Below are positions 1-6,367 of a stretch of DNA of 38,211 nucleotides, one piece after another; within the stretch, counting starts at the first letter, position 1; each line of letters starts with the position of its first letter. The translations under genes were made by a program, and so were the position numbers. The notes beneath the pieces are model-generated. The model did no database searches and was not told the origin of the DNA. It saw nothing but the letters and a program-made list of their open reading frames with translations. Source of the DNA: HGM13634 sp045537285 (lineage in GTDB: Bacteria > Bacillota > Clostridia > TANB77 > CAG-508); NCBI GenBank assembly GCA_045537285.1, contig JAZSPC010000026.1, positions 1 through 38,211 of the forward strand, in the 5' to 3' direction.

Positions 1-1
1 A

Positions 2-391
2 GTAGCAATTATATTAATGTTATTATCACTTAAATGTATTTTTTTCCCATCATTTAATAAAGAAAAAAATGAAAAAACAGAAGGAATTTTACTTGAAAAT
101 GAATCTGGAAAATTATTAATTTCTATTGAAACAATAGAAAATTTAGTAAAAGGTGTTATAGCAGGTTTTGAAAATGTTAAATCTACAAGTTGCAAAGTTA
201 AATTGGACAAGCAAATAAATAACGTAACTATTGACTTGAATTTGGTTGTAAGTGCAGATACTATAATAAAAGATTTATCTACCAATTTACAAACAAGAGT
301 AAAAGAAGTTATAAAAACAACAACAGAAATAGATGTTAAACAAATAAACATTAAAATTAAAGATATAGAAGTAGTGAAAGTAAACAATTAG
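2..391 (+). CDS. amaP: AmaP-type alkaline shock membrane anchor protein (5' truncated by window edge)
   Basis: The reading frame is open from the first bases, so the gene begins outside the window; an internal ATG lies at 17. The visible part holds the end of a hydrophobic segment (IILMLLSLKCIFF) and then an Asp23/DUF322-like domain starting near GILLENESGKLLISIETIENL. Known AmaP proteins have two N-terminal membrane helices and anchor the envelope-stress protein Asp23 to the membrane. The next gene, 11 bases on, encodes a DUF2273 protein, the usual partner of AmaP/Asp23 in Firmicutes, which supports the call. The Asp23 gene itself would be upstream or elsewhere. Family assignment is by pattern recognition. 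Confidence 0.75.
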   Translation, partial: VAIILMLLSLKCIFFPSFNKEKNEKTEGILLENESGKLLISIETIENLVKGVIAGFENVKSTSCKVKLDKQINNVTIDLNLVVSADTIIKDLSTNLQTRVKEVIKTTTEIDVKQINIKIKDIEVVKVNN

Positions 392-401
392 GAGGTAACT
401 T

Positions 402-605
402 ATGAATAGTTTTAAAGAATTTGTAAAAGAATATGCAGGTGCTATTATAGGGGCAATAATTGCTATAATTATATTGTTTACACGTTTATATGAAGTAATT
501 ATTGGGATTATATTAATAGCAGTAGGAATATTTGTTGGTAACTATGTTCAAAGAAACAAATATGAAGTTAAAGAAAAAATAAAAGCATTCTTAGATAGAA
601 TTTAA
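402..605 (+). CDS. DUF2273 small membrane protein
   Basis: A 67-residue protein with two closely spaced hydrophobic helices (about residues 12-28 and 31-48) and a basic tail. The motif LYEVIIGIILIAVGIFVG is typical of DUF2273, which is almost always found beside AmaP and Asp23. It probably belongs to the envelope-stress complex at the cytoplasmic membrane; its molecular role is unknown. The RBS AGGAGGT lies at 391-397. It is 17 bases ahead of nusB and is probably in the same transcript. Confidence 0.8.
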   Translation: MNSFKEFVKEYAGAIIGAIIAIIILFTRLYEVIIGIILIAVGIFVGNYVQRNKYEVKEKIKAFLDRI

Positions 606-622
606 TTTAAAGGGGAATAAAA

Positions 623-1036
623 ATGAAAAGATCAGCAGCAAGAGAAGAAGCATTTAAATTATTATATAGTTTAGAAATTCAAAAAGAAAATTTAGAAGAA
701 CAATTAGAAATGTATTTTGAAAACGAAGAAATTATAGAGCAAGAAATAAAAGACTATATATCAAGTGTTGTAAAAGGAATAGAAAATAATATATATGATA
801 TACAAAATAAAATATCAGAAAACTTAAAAAAAGACTGGAAGATAGAAAGAATTTCTAAAATAAATTTAGTATTATTAAAGCTTGCTATTTACGAGATGCT
901 TTACACAGAAACACCATACAAAGTAGCAATAAATGAAGCAATTGAAATAGCTAAAAAATATGGTGACGATAATTCGCCTAACTTTGTAAATGGGATTTTA
1001 GCAAGCGTAGTAAAAGAAAGTGAAAATCTATGTTAA
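623..1036 (+). CDS. nusB: Transcription antitermination factor NusB
   Basis: 137 residues, the normal NusB length, all-helical. It opens with the family signature RSAAREEAFKLLYSLE and contains the conserved C-terminal block TPYKVAINEAIEIAKKYGDDNSPNFVNGIL (residues about 97-126). NusB binds boxA RNA with NusE (S10) and promotes antitermination in rRNA operons. Its stop codon overlaps the xseA start (ATG at 1030, stop TAA at 1034-1036), indicating translational coupling. The nusB-xseA-xseB order is common in Firmicutes. Confidence 0.95.
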   Translation: MKRSAAREEAFKLLYSLEIQKENLEEQLEMYFENEEIIEQEIKDYISSVVKGIENNIYDIQNKISENLKKDWKIERISKINLVLLKLAIYEMLYTETPYKVAINEAIEIAKKYGDDNSPNFVNGILASVVKESENLC

Positions 1037-2238
1037 GGCCAGAACCAATATCAGTTTCAGAATTGAATAATTATATCAAAGAAAAAGTTGGTAATGATGA
1101 GTTTTTAAACAATGTGTATATAAAGGGAGAAATATCAAACTTTAAACACCATTATACAGGTCATATGTATTTTACCTTAAAGGATGAAAATTCATTAATA
1201 AAATGTATAATGTTTAAAACTTATACTGCCAACTTAAATTTTGCTCCAAAAGATGGTACGAAAGTACTTATTTTAGGAACTGTTTCTGTTTTTGAAAGAG
1301 ATGGAATATATCAAATATATTGTAAAGCTATGCAAGAAGATGGAATAGGCGATTTATATGCACAATATGAAAGATTAAAAGCAAAACTTGAAGATGAAGG
1401 ATTATTTGATAAACAATATAAAAAAGAAATTCCATTTATGCCTAAAACAATAGGCGTTTTAACATCACAAACAGGTTCTGTAATAAGAGATATAATAAAT
1501 GTAAGTACAAGAAGAAATCCAAATGTATATTTAAGATTACTTCCTGTACCTGTTCAAGGAGAAGGAGCAGCAATTAAAATTGCAGATGCTATAAAATTAA
1601 TGAATGATAAAAAACTAGCAGATGTAATAATTCTTGCAAGAGGTGGTGGTTCAATTGAAGATTTATGGCCATTTAATGAAGAAATAGTTGCAAGAGCCAT
1701 ATTTGAATCTGAGCTTCCAGTAATATCAGCAGTAGGGCATGAAACAGATTTTACAATAGCAGATTTTGTAGCAGATTTAAGAGCTCCAACACCATCAGCA
1801 GCAGCTGAACTTGCAGTACCAAACATTGTAGAGTTAAAAGAAAAACTATATAAATACAATAATAGATTTAATATAGCTTTAACTAAAAGAGTTGAATTAA
1901 TGAAACTTAGCTATGAAAAAGTAATGAATTCAAAAGTATTTAAAGAACCATTACTTAGAATCCAAGATGAATATTTAAAACTAGATAAGAATATCAAAAC
2001 AATTTATGATAAAACATTAGAAAAGTATAAAAAGGCTGATTTTGAATTTGAAAATTTAATTGCTAAATTAGATACATTAAGTCCATTAAAAACATTATTA
2101 AGAGGTTATACAATAGCACAAAAGGAGAATAAAGCAATAAGAAGTGTTAAATGTTTATCCAATAAAGATAAAATAAATTTAAAATTTATCGATGGTGAAG
2201 CAAAAGCAATTGTAGAAGATATAACTATAAAAGAGTAG
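1030..2238 (+). CDS. xseA: Exodeoxyribonuclease VII large subunit
   Basis: 402 residues. An N-terminal OB-fold of the tRNA-anti type spans about residues 1-100 (GEISNFKHHYTGHMYFTLKD). The catalytic exonuclease VII core follows, with LARGGGSIEDLWPFNEE near 202-218 and AVGHETDFTIADFVADLRAP near 235-254, both conserved in XseA. A coiled-coil-rich C-terminal part is normally where the small subunit binds. The enzyme degrades single-stranded DNA from either end in mismatch and recombination repair. The start overlaps nusB; xseB follows after 14 bases. Confidence 0.96.
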   Translation: MLRPEPISVSELNNYIKEKVGNDEFLNNVYIKGEISNFKHHYTGHMYFTLKDENSLIKCIMFKTYTANLNFAPKDGTKVLILGTVSVFERDGIYQIYCKAMQEDGIGDLYAQYERLKAKLEDEGLFDKQYKKEIPFMPKTIGVLTSQTGSVIRDIINVSTRRNPNVYLRLLPVPVQGEGAAIKIADAIKLMNDKKLADVIILARGGGSIEDLWPFNEEIVARAIFESELPVISAVGHETDFTIADFVADLRAPTPSAAAELAVPNIVELKEKLYKYNNRFNIALTKRVELMKLSYEKVMNSKVFKEPLLRIQDEYLKLDKNIKTIYDKTLEKYKKADFEFENLIAKLDTLSPLKTLLRGYTIAQKENKAIRSVKCLSNKDKINLKFIDGEAKAIVEDITIKE

Positions 2239-2252
2239 GAGAAAACATAGAT

Positions 2253-2480
2253 ATGGAAAAGAATAAAAAATTTGAAGATATGATGAAAGATTTAGAACAA
2301 ATTGCAAAAGATTTAGAAAGTGGAGAATTAAGTTTAGATGAATCTGTTAAGAAATTTGAAGAAGGAATGGAAATATCTAAATCTTGTTCTAAAATTTTAG
2401 AAGATGCAGAGAAGAAAATTACAATATTAATAAAAGATAATAATGGCGAAGTTATAGAAGAAAATTTTAACGCAGAATAG
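2253..2480 (+). CDS. xseB: Exodeoxyribonuclease VII small subunit
   Basis: 75 residues, the usual size, with the family motif LEQIAKDLESGELSLDESVKKFEEG, a helical hairpin that packs on XseA. Several small subunits bind each large subunit in known enzymes. RBS TAGGAGAA lies just upstream. Cotranscribed with xseA. Confidence 0.95.
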   Translation: MEKNKKFEDMMKDLEQIAKDLESGELSLDESVKKFEEGMEISKSCSKILEDAEKKITILIKDNNGEVIEENFNAE

Positions 2481-2500
2481 AATTGTAGGGGATATATAAT

Positions 2501-2944
2501 ATGAAGAATACTTTTTTGATGTTTATAACAAACAAATATGTATATGTACCAATTATATTATGGGGATGTATTCAAACATATAAAGTTATACATGATTTAT
2601 ACACAACTAAGAAATTTAATTTTAAAAGAATATTAGGAGCAGGTGGAATGCCAAGTTCACATTCGGCAGTTGTAACATCTATTGCAACATTAATTGGAAA
2701 ATATCAAGGCGTAGATTCTGCTATATTTGGATTAGCTTTAATGTTTGCCTTTGTTGTAATGTATGATGCTTGTGGGGTAAGAAGGGCAGCAGGAAAGCAA
2801 GCTAAGGTTTTAAATGAAATAGTTAATACACCAGGATTAACAGGTATAGAAATACAAGGAAAGTTACAAGAAGCATTAGGCCATACACCAGTTCAAGTTT
2901 TTGTTGGTGCAGCCATAGGAATAATAGCGGGTTTAATATTTTAA
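2501..2944 (+). CDS. Divergent PAP2 family membrane protein (DUF212)
   Basis: 147 residues with several hydrophobic helices. Diagnostic DUF212 motifs are AGGMPSSHSAVVTS (about 48-61), YDACGVRRAAGKQAKVLN and the C-terminal LGHTPVQVFVGAAIG. The SxxHS and Arg-containing motifs resemble the active-site segments of PAP2 phosphatases, so a lipid or polyprenyl phosphate substrate at the membrane is plausible but unproven for the family. It lies between xseB and fhs in the same run. Confidence 0.85.
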   Translation: MKNTFLMFITNKYVYVPIILWGCIQTYKVIHDLYTTKKFNFKRILGAGGMPSSHSAVVTSIATLIGKYQGVDSAIFGLALMFAFVVMYDACGVRRAAGKQAKVLNEIVNTPGLTGIEIQGKLQEALGHTPVQVFVGAAIGIIAGLIF

Positions 2945-2973
2945 AAAATACCTTATAAAAGGAGATGATTAAA

Positions 2974-4635
2974 GTGACAGATATAGAAATAGCAAGTAAT
3001 ACAAAATTAAATAACATTGTAGATGTTGCAAGAGAAACAGGAATAAACCAAGACGATTTAGAGTTATATGGAAAATATAAAGCGAAAATATCTAATGAAG
3101 TTTATAAGAATTTAAAAGATAAAAAAGATGGAAAACTTATTTTAGTAACAGCTATAAATCCAACTCCACTTGGTGAAGGAAAAACAACAATATCAATAGG
3201 TTTAGCAGATGGACTAAGAAAAATAGGTAAAAAATCTATATTAGCTTTAAGAGAACCATCATTAGGGCCTGTATTTGGAATGAAAGGTGGAGCAACAGGG
3301 GGTGGACATTCACAAATAGCACCAATGGAAGATATTAATCTGCACTTTACAGGAGATATTCACGCCATAACAACAGCCAATAACTTGTTATCTGCAATGA
3401 TAGATAATCATATATATTTTGGAAATGAACTTAAAATAAAAAGAGTAGTTTGGAAGAGATGTTTAGATTTAAATGACAGACAATTAAGAGTTGTAAATAC
3501 CGGTCTTTCAGAAGAAAAAAATGTTCTTCCAAGAGTAGATGGCTTTAATATTACAGTTGCATCAGAAATAATGGCAATACTATGTTTAGCCAAAGATATT
3601 GAAGATTTGAAAAGAAGGTTAGGAAATATAATAATTGGATATAGCGAAGATGATAAACCTGTTACAGCAAAAGATTTAAAAGCAGATGGAAGTTTAACAG
3701 TACTTCTAAAAGATGCAATAAAACCAAATTTAGTACAAACACTAGAACATACACCAGCTTTAATACATGGTGGTCCTTTTGCAAATATTGCGCATGGATG
3801 TAATAGCATAATAGCCACAAAACTTGGCTTAAAACTTGCAGAATATACAGTTACAGAAGCGGGATTTGGAGCAGATTTAGGAGCAGAAAAATTCTTAGAT
3901 ATTAAATGCAAAAATGCCAATATTAAACCGGATGTTGTTGTGTGTGTTGCAACATTAAAAGCTTTAAAATATCATGGTGGAATAGCCAAAGAAAAAATTG
4001 GACAAGAAAATATAGAAGCATTAGATAATGGATGTAAGAATCTATTTAAACACATAGAAAATATAAAAGATAATTTTGGATTAAATGTTATTGTAGCAAT
4101 TAATAAATATGTAACAGATTCAAACAAAGAAATTGAATATTTGCAAACAAAATTAAAAGAGAAAAATGTAGATTTAAGTTTAGTAGAAAGCTGGGAACAT
4201 GGAGGAGAAGGAGCAAAAGATTTAGCCCAAAAAGTAGTTAATCTAGCAGAGAATGAAACTAAATTAAATAATATTTACAAATTAGAAGAGAGTATTGAAA
4301 CAAAGATTGAAAAATTATCTCAAACGATATATGGTGCAGTAGGAATAGAAATTTCAGAAGAAGCACAAAAAGAAATAAATTTTATAAAAAAACTTGGTTA
4401 TAATAATTTACCAATTTGTATTGCAAAAACACAATATTCTTTCTCGGACGATCCTAAAAATTTAGAATGTTTAGAACCATTTAAAATTCATGTTCAAGAA
4501 ATAAGATTAAATGCGGGAGCTGAATTTATAGTAGTTATAACAGGAAAAATATTCACAATGCCAGGACTTCCAAAAGTTCCGGCAGCAGAAAATATAGATA
4601 TAGATGAAGATGGAAATATAGTTGGAATATTTTAA
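2974..4635 (+). CDS. fhs: Formate--tetrahydrofolate ligase
   Basis: 553 residues from the GTG at 2974. That start is chosen because GGAG at 2961-2964 is correctly spaced from it, whereas the in-frame ATG at 2965 overlaps the RBS itself. The ATP-binding loop NPTPLGEGKTT is near residues 63-73, followed by the family block GMKGGATGGGHSQ and EDINLHFTGDIHAIT. The protein ends with the typical MPGLPKVPAAENIDIDEDGNI-like tail. The enzyme makes 10-formyl-THF from formate, ATP and THF; folD in this window encodes the next steps. No THF riboswitch was recognised upstream; the gene probably rides on the upstream operon transcript. Confidence 0.97.
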   Translation: MTDIEIASNTKLNNIVDVARETGINQDDLELYGKYKAKISNEVYKNLKDKKDGKLILVTAINPTPLGEGKTTISIGLADGLRKIGKKSILALREPSLGPVFGMKGGATGGGHSQIAPMEDINLHFTGDIHAITTANNLLSAMIDNHIYFGNELKIKRVVWKRCLDLNDRQLRVVNTGLSEEKNVLPRVDGFNITVASEIMAILCLAKDIEDLKRRLGNIIIGYSEDDKPVTAKDLKADGSLTVLLKDAIKPNLVQTLEHTPALIHGGPFANIAHGCNSIIATKLGLKLAEYTVTEAGFGADLGAEKFLDIKCKNANIKPDVVVCVATLKALKYHGGIAKEKIGQENIEALDNGCKNLFKHIENIKDNFGLNVIVAINKYVTDSNKEIEYLQTKLKEKNVDLSLVESWEHGGEGAKDLAQKVVNLAENETKLNNIYKLEESIETKIEKLSQTIYGAVGIEISEEAQKEINFIKKLGYNNLPICIAKTQYSFSDDPKNLECLEPFKIHVQEIRLNAGAEFIVVITGKIFTMPGLPKVPAAENIDIDEDGNIVGIF

Positions 4636-4660
4636 CCTAAAATTTTAAAAATGAATAATA

Positions 4661-4715
4661 AAATCACCTTTTTTGGAAAATATAAAATTAAGTATATTTT
4701 TGAAAAAGGTGGTTT
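4661..4715 (+). promoter_or_regulatory. Hairpin masking the RBS of the SleB-type gene
   Basis: Left arm 4661-4674 (AAATCACCTTTTTT) can pair with right arm 4702-4715 (GAAAAAGGTGGTTT) over about 13-14 positions with one U-G wobble. The right arm contains the only Shine-Dalgarno candidate (AAGGTGG) for the ATG at 4718. It could act as a translational block or as an fhs terminator, because a short T run follows. The 27-base loop makes a classical terminator less convincing. Confidence 0.55.
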
Positions 4716-4717
4716 TT

Positions 4718-5413
4718 ATGTTATATAAAGAAAAAAGTAAGCATATAGCATTTTGTATATTAATAGCACTTACCATATTATTTATATTATACAATGTATT
4801 CATAAATGCGAATACAGTTATAGCGTTATCTAAATATGGTTCAAGAGGAGCAGAAGTAACTCAAATACAAACAAAATTAAAAAGATGGGGATATTATAGC
4901 GGAAGTATAGACGGTATTTATGGAAGTCAAACACTAGCTGCTGTAAAATACTTTCAAAGAAAAAATGGCTTGACTGTTGATGGAATTGCAGGTAAGAACA
5001 CACTTGCCGCAATGGGAATATATAATTCTTCATCAAATACTTCTTCAAGTGGAAGTTCAAATAGTTCTAATTTAAATTTATTAAGTAGGTTAGTATATGG
5101 AGAGGCAAGGGGAGAACCATATTCAGGGCAAGTAGCAGTTGCAGCAGTTGTTTTAAATAGAGTTGAACATTCCTCATTTCCTAATACTATTGCAGGAGTA
5201 ATATATCAAGCAGGTGCATTTGATGTTGTATCAGATGGTCAAATTAATTTAACGCCTAATTCTACCGCAATAAAAGCAGCGCAAGATGCAATCAATGGTT
5301 GGGACCCATCATATGGAGCAATATATTACTTTAATCCTAATACAGCAACAAATGCATGGATTTGGTCAAGACCAATGACTGTAACAATAGGGAAACATCG
5401 CTTTTGTAAGTAA
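4718..5413 (+). CDS. SleB-type cell wall hydrolase with peptidoglycan-binding domain
   Basis: 231 residues from ATG 4718, which follows AAGGTGG at a good distance; a TTG further upstream would extend it but has no RBS. Domains: N-terminal membrane/signal helix (about 8-30); a peptidoglycan-binding domain (about 36-98, with GSRGAEVTQIQTKLKRWGYY and VDGIAGKNTLAAMG); a Ser/Asn-rich linker (about 100-116); then a Hydrolase_2/SleB catalytic domain (117-231) containing LVYGEARGE, whose Glu is the expected catalytic acid, and VLNRVEHSSFPNTI. SleB enzymes are lytic transglycosylases that open the spore cortex at germination; close relatives also act in vegetative wall turnover. With spoVT in the window this fits a spore former. 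Confidence 0.88.
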   Translation: MLYKEKSKHIAFCILIALTILFILYNVFINANTVIALSKYGSRGAEVTQIQTKLKRWGYYSGSIDGIYGSQTLAAVKYFQRKNGLTVDGIAGKNTLAAMGIYNSSSNTSSSGSSNSSNLNLLSRLVYGEARGEPYSGQVAVAAVVLNRVEHSSFPNTIAGVIYQAGAFDVVSDGQINLTPNSTAIKAAQDAINGWDPSYGAIYYFNPNTATNAWIWSRPMTVTIGKHRFCK

Positions 5414-5415
5414 AT

Positions 5416-5444
5416 TTGCAAAATTATGTAAAATGTAGTATAAT
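5416..5444 (+). promoter_or_regulatory. Sigma-A promoter of small cassette gene 1
   Basis: -35 TTGCAA (5416-5421), 17-base spacer, -10 TATAAT (5439-5444). It lies only 3 bases after the stop of the SleB-type gene. The promoter of the next cassette (5902-5930) has the same hexamers, spacer length and flanking sequence. Confidence 0.85.
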
Positions 5445-5450
5445 ATATAT

Positions 5451-5469
5451 ATATGAGCAAGTCTCATAT
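5451..5469 (+). promoter_or_regulatory. 5'-terminal mRNA hairpin, cassette 1
   Basis: ATATGAG (5451-5457), loop CAAGT, CTCATAT (5463-5469): a 7-bp stem beginning at the predicted transcription start (about 7 bases after the -10). A matching structure with a G-U substitution opens cassette 2 at 5938-5956. Confidence 0.6.
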
Positions 5470-5512
5470 GTGGAAGTACAAAATTTATAAAACAACAAAA
5501 GGAGAAAACAAA

Positions 5513-5818
5513 ATGAAAAAAATTATTGTACCTAAGGACAAATGCCCTCTCGAAGCTATCGCAAAGATGGGAGAAAAGACCAAGAATGCGTGGATTTTCT
5601 TAAACAATGAGACCATAAAGCATTTGAAAGAAACAGCTATTGTTGTTATTGAACACAATGGATACACATTCAATGTTGGAGGAAGAATTGTTCGTGTAAG
5701 AAACTTCTCAGATGAATGGCAAGTTCTTGATGAAGTTACCATTGGAGAAGGAATCGACGAATTTAAGTCTATATCTGAAAAACCTGAACGTATCTTCGTG
5801 GTAGAGATGGCGAAATAA
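5513..5818 (+). CDS. Small orphan cassette protein 1, unknown function
   Basis: 101 residues from ATG 5513, chosen for AAAGGAG at 5499-5505. The frame is open further upstream to 5453, but that ATG lies inside the 5' hairpin and has no RBS. I do not recognise a family. The protein looks soluble, with no signal or membrane segment; it opens MKKIIVPKDKCPLEAIAKM and has a beta-rich middle (TAIVVIEHNGYTFNVGG). Codon use is more mixed than in flanking genes (more C/G-ending codons), hinting at separate origin or high expression. It is monocistronic, with its own consensus promoter, 5' hairpin and strong terminator. Confidence 0.75.
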   Translation: MKKIIVPKDKCPLEAIAKMGEKTKNAWIFLNNETIKHLKETAIVVIEHNGYTFNVGGRIVRVRNFSDEWQVLDEVTIGEGIDEFKSISEKPERIFVVEMAK

Positions 5819-5825
5819 AAGTCTT

Positions 5826-5866
5826 AAAACTCACAGAGAATAATTTCTCTGTGAGTTTTACTTTTA
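5826..5866 (+). terminator. Intrinsic terminator of cassette gene 1
   Basis: A 15-bp perfect stem: AAAACTCACAGAGAA (5826-5840), loop TAAT, TTCTCTGTGAGTTTT (5845-5859), then an interrupted T run. The inner stem and loop are identical to those of the cassette 2 terminator at 6320-6353. Confidence 0.9.
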
Positions 5867-5901
5867 AGTTTTAAACCATAATTTTATCTGTATGTTCAAA
5901 A

Positions 5902-5930
5902 TTGCAAAATTATGTAAAATATGATATAAT
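5902..5930 (+). promoter_or_regulatory. Sigma-A promoter of small cassette gene 2
   Basis: -35 TTGCAA (5902-5907), 17-base spacer, -10 TATAAT (5925-5930). The stretch from the -35 to the -10 is nearly identical to 5416-5444. Confidence 0.88.
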
Positions 5931-5937
5931 ATATATA

Positions 5938-5956
5938 ATATGGGGATTTCTCATAT
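5938..5956 (+). promoter_or_regulatory. 5'-terminal mRNA hairpin, cassette 2
   Basis: ATATGGG (5938-5944), loop GATTT, CTCATAT (5950-5956). One G-U pair replaces the A-U of the cassette 1 stem, so pairing is kept. It begins at the predicted transcription start. Confidence 0.6.
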
Positions 5957-5994
5957 TTGGAATGAAACGAATAAATTAAAAGGAAGGCAAAAAA

Positions 5995-6312
5995 ATGAAG
6001 ACAACGTTTTTATTCGCAGAAGAAAAAAGCTTGGTAGGACTGATTAAGGCATTGAAAGATGAAAATCTTAAAAATGCACAGGTGTTTATTGACACCGCAT
6101 TTATTACTGAGTTAGCGAAAAGTGCTGACAAAAATTGTACAGTCAAAGACAAAATTAAGGAGATAATCTGGAAACCTAAATCATTTATTGATTATGAAAT
6201 CAAAGCATCTAAATATGGACACAGAGTTTATCGAATTAATCTGGGAGAATCTAAAAATCTTTTCTTTGATAGAAAAGATCAGCTACCAAGTCAAATCATT
6301 GTTATACAATGA
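5995..6312 (+). CDS. Small orphan cassette protein 2, unknown function
   Basis: 105 residues from ATG 5995, preceded by AAGGAAGG (5980-5987). No family is recognised and there is no clear sequence similarity to cassette protein 1, although the promoter, leader and terminator match. It looks soluble, Lys-rich and mixed alpha/beta (TFLFAEEKSLVGLIKALKD; later YGHRVYRINLGESKNLFFD). A sense or antisense RNA role is not suggested, because the RBS and codon structure are good. It lies between cassette 1 and mutS2, which converges on it. Confidence 0.75.
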   Translation: MKTTFLFAEEKSLVGLIKALKDENLKNAQVFIDTAFITELAKSADKNCTVKDKIKEIIWKPKSFIDYEIKASKYGHRVYRINLGESKNLFFDRKDQLPSQIIVIQ

Positions 6313-6319
6313 TTACAAG

Positions 6320-6360
6320 AAACTACACAGAGAATAATTTCTCTGTGTAGTTTTCTTTTT
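6320..6360 (+). terminator. Intrinsic terminator of cassette gene 2
   Basis: Stem AAACTACACAGAGAA (6320-6334), loop TAAT, complement 6339-6353, then TTTTCTTTTT. It sits between converging genes and ends just before the mutS2 stop. Confidence 0.92.
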
Positions 6361-6367
6361 CATTATC

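Noticed and set aside
2945..2973. Possible THF riboswitch for fhs (also considered before folD, 9134-9207)
   Set aside because: The intergenic spaces are too short or lack a paired structure of the needed size.
5453..5512. N-terminal extension of cassette protein 1 from ATG 5453
   Set aside because: That ATG lies in the first bases of the predicted transcript inside a hairpin, whereas ATG 5513 has a correct RBS.
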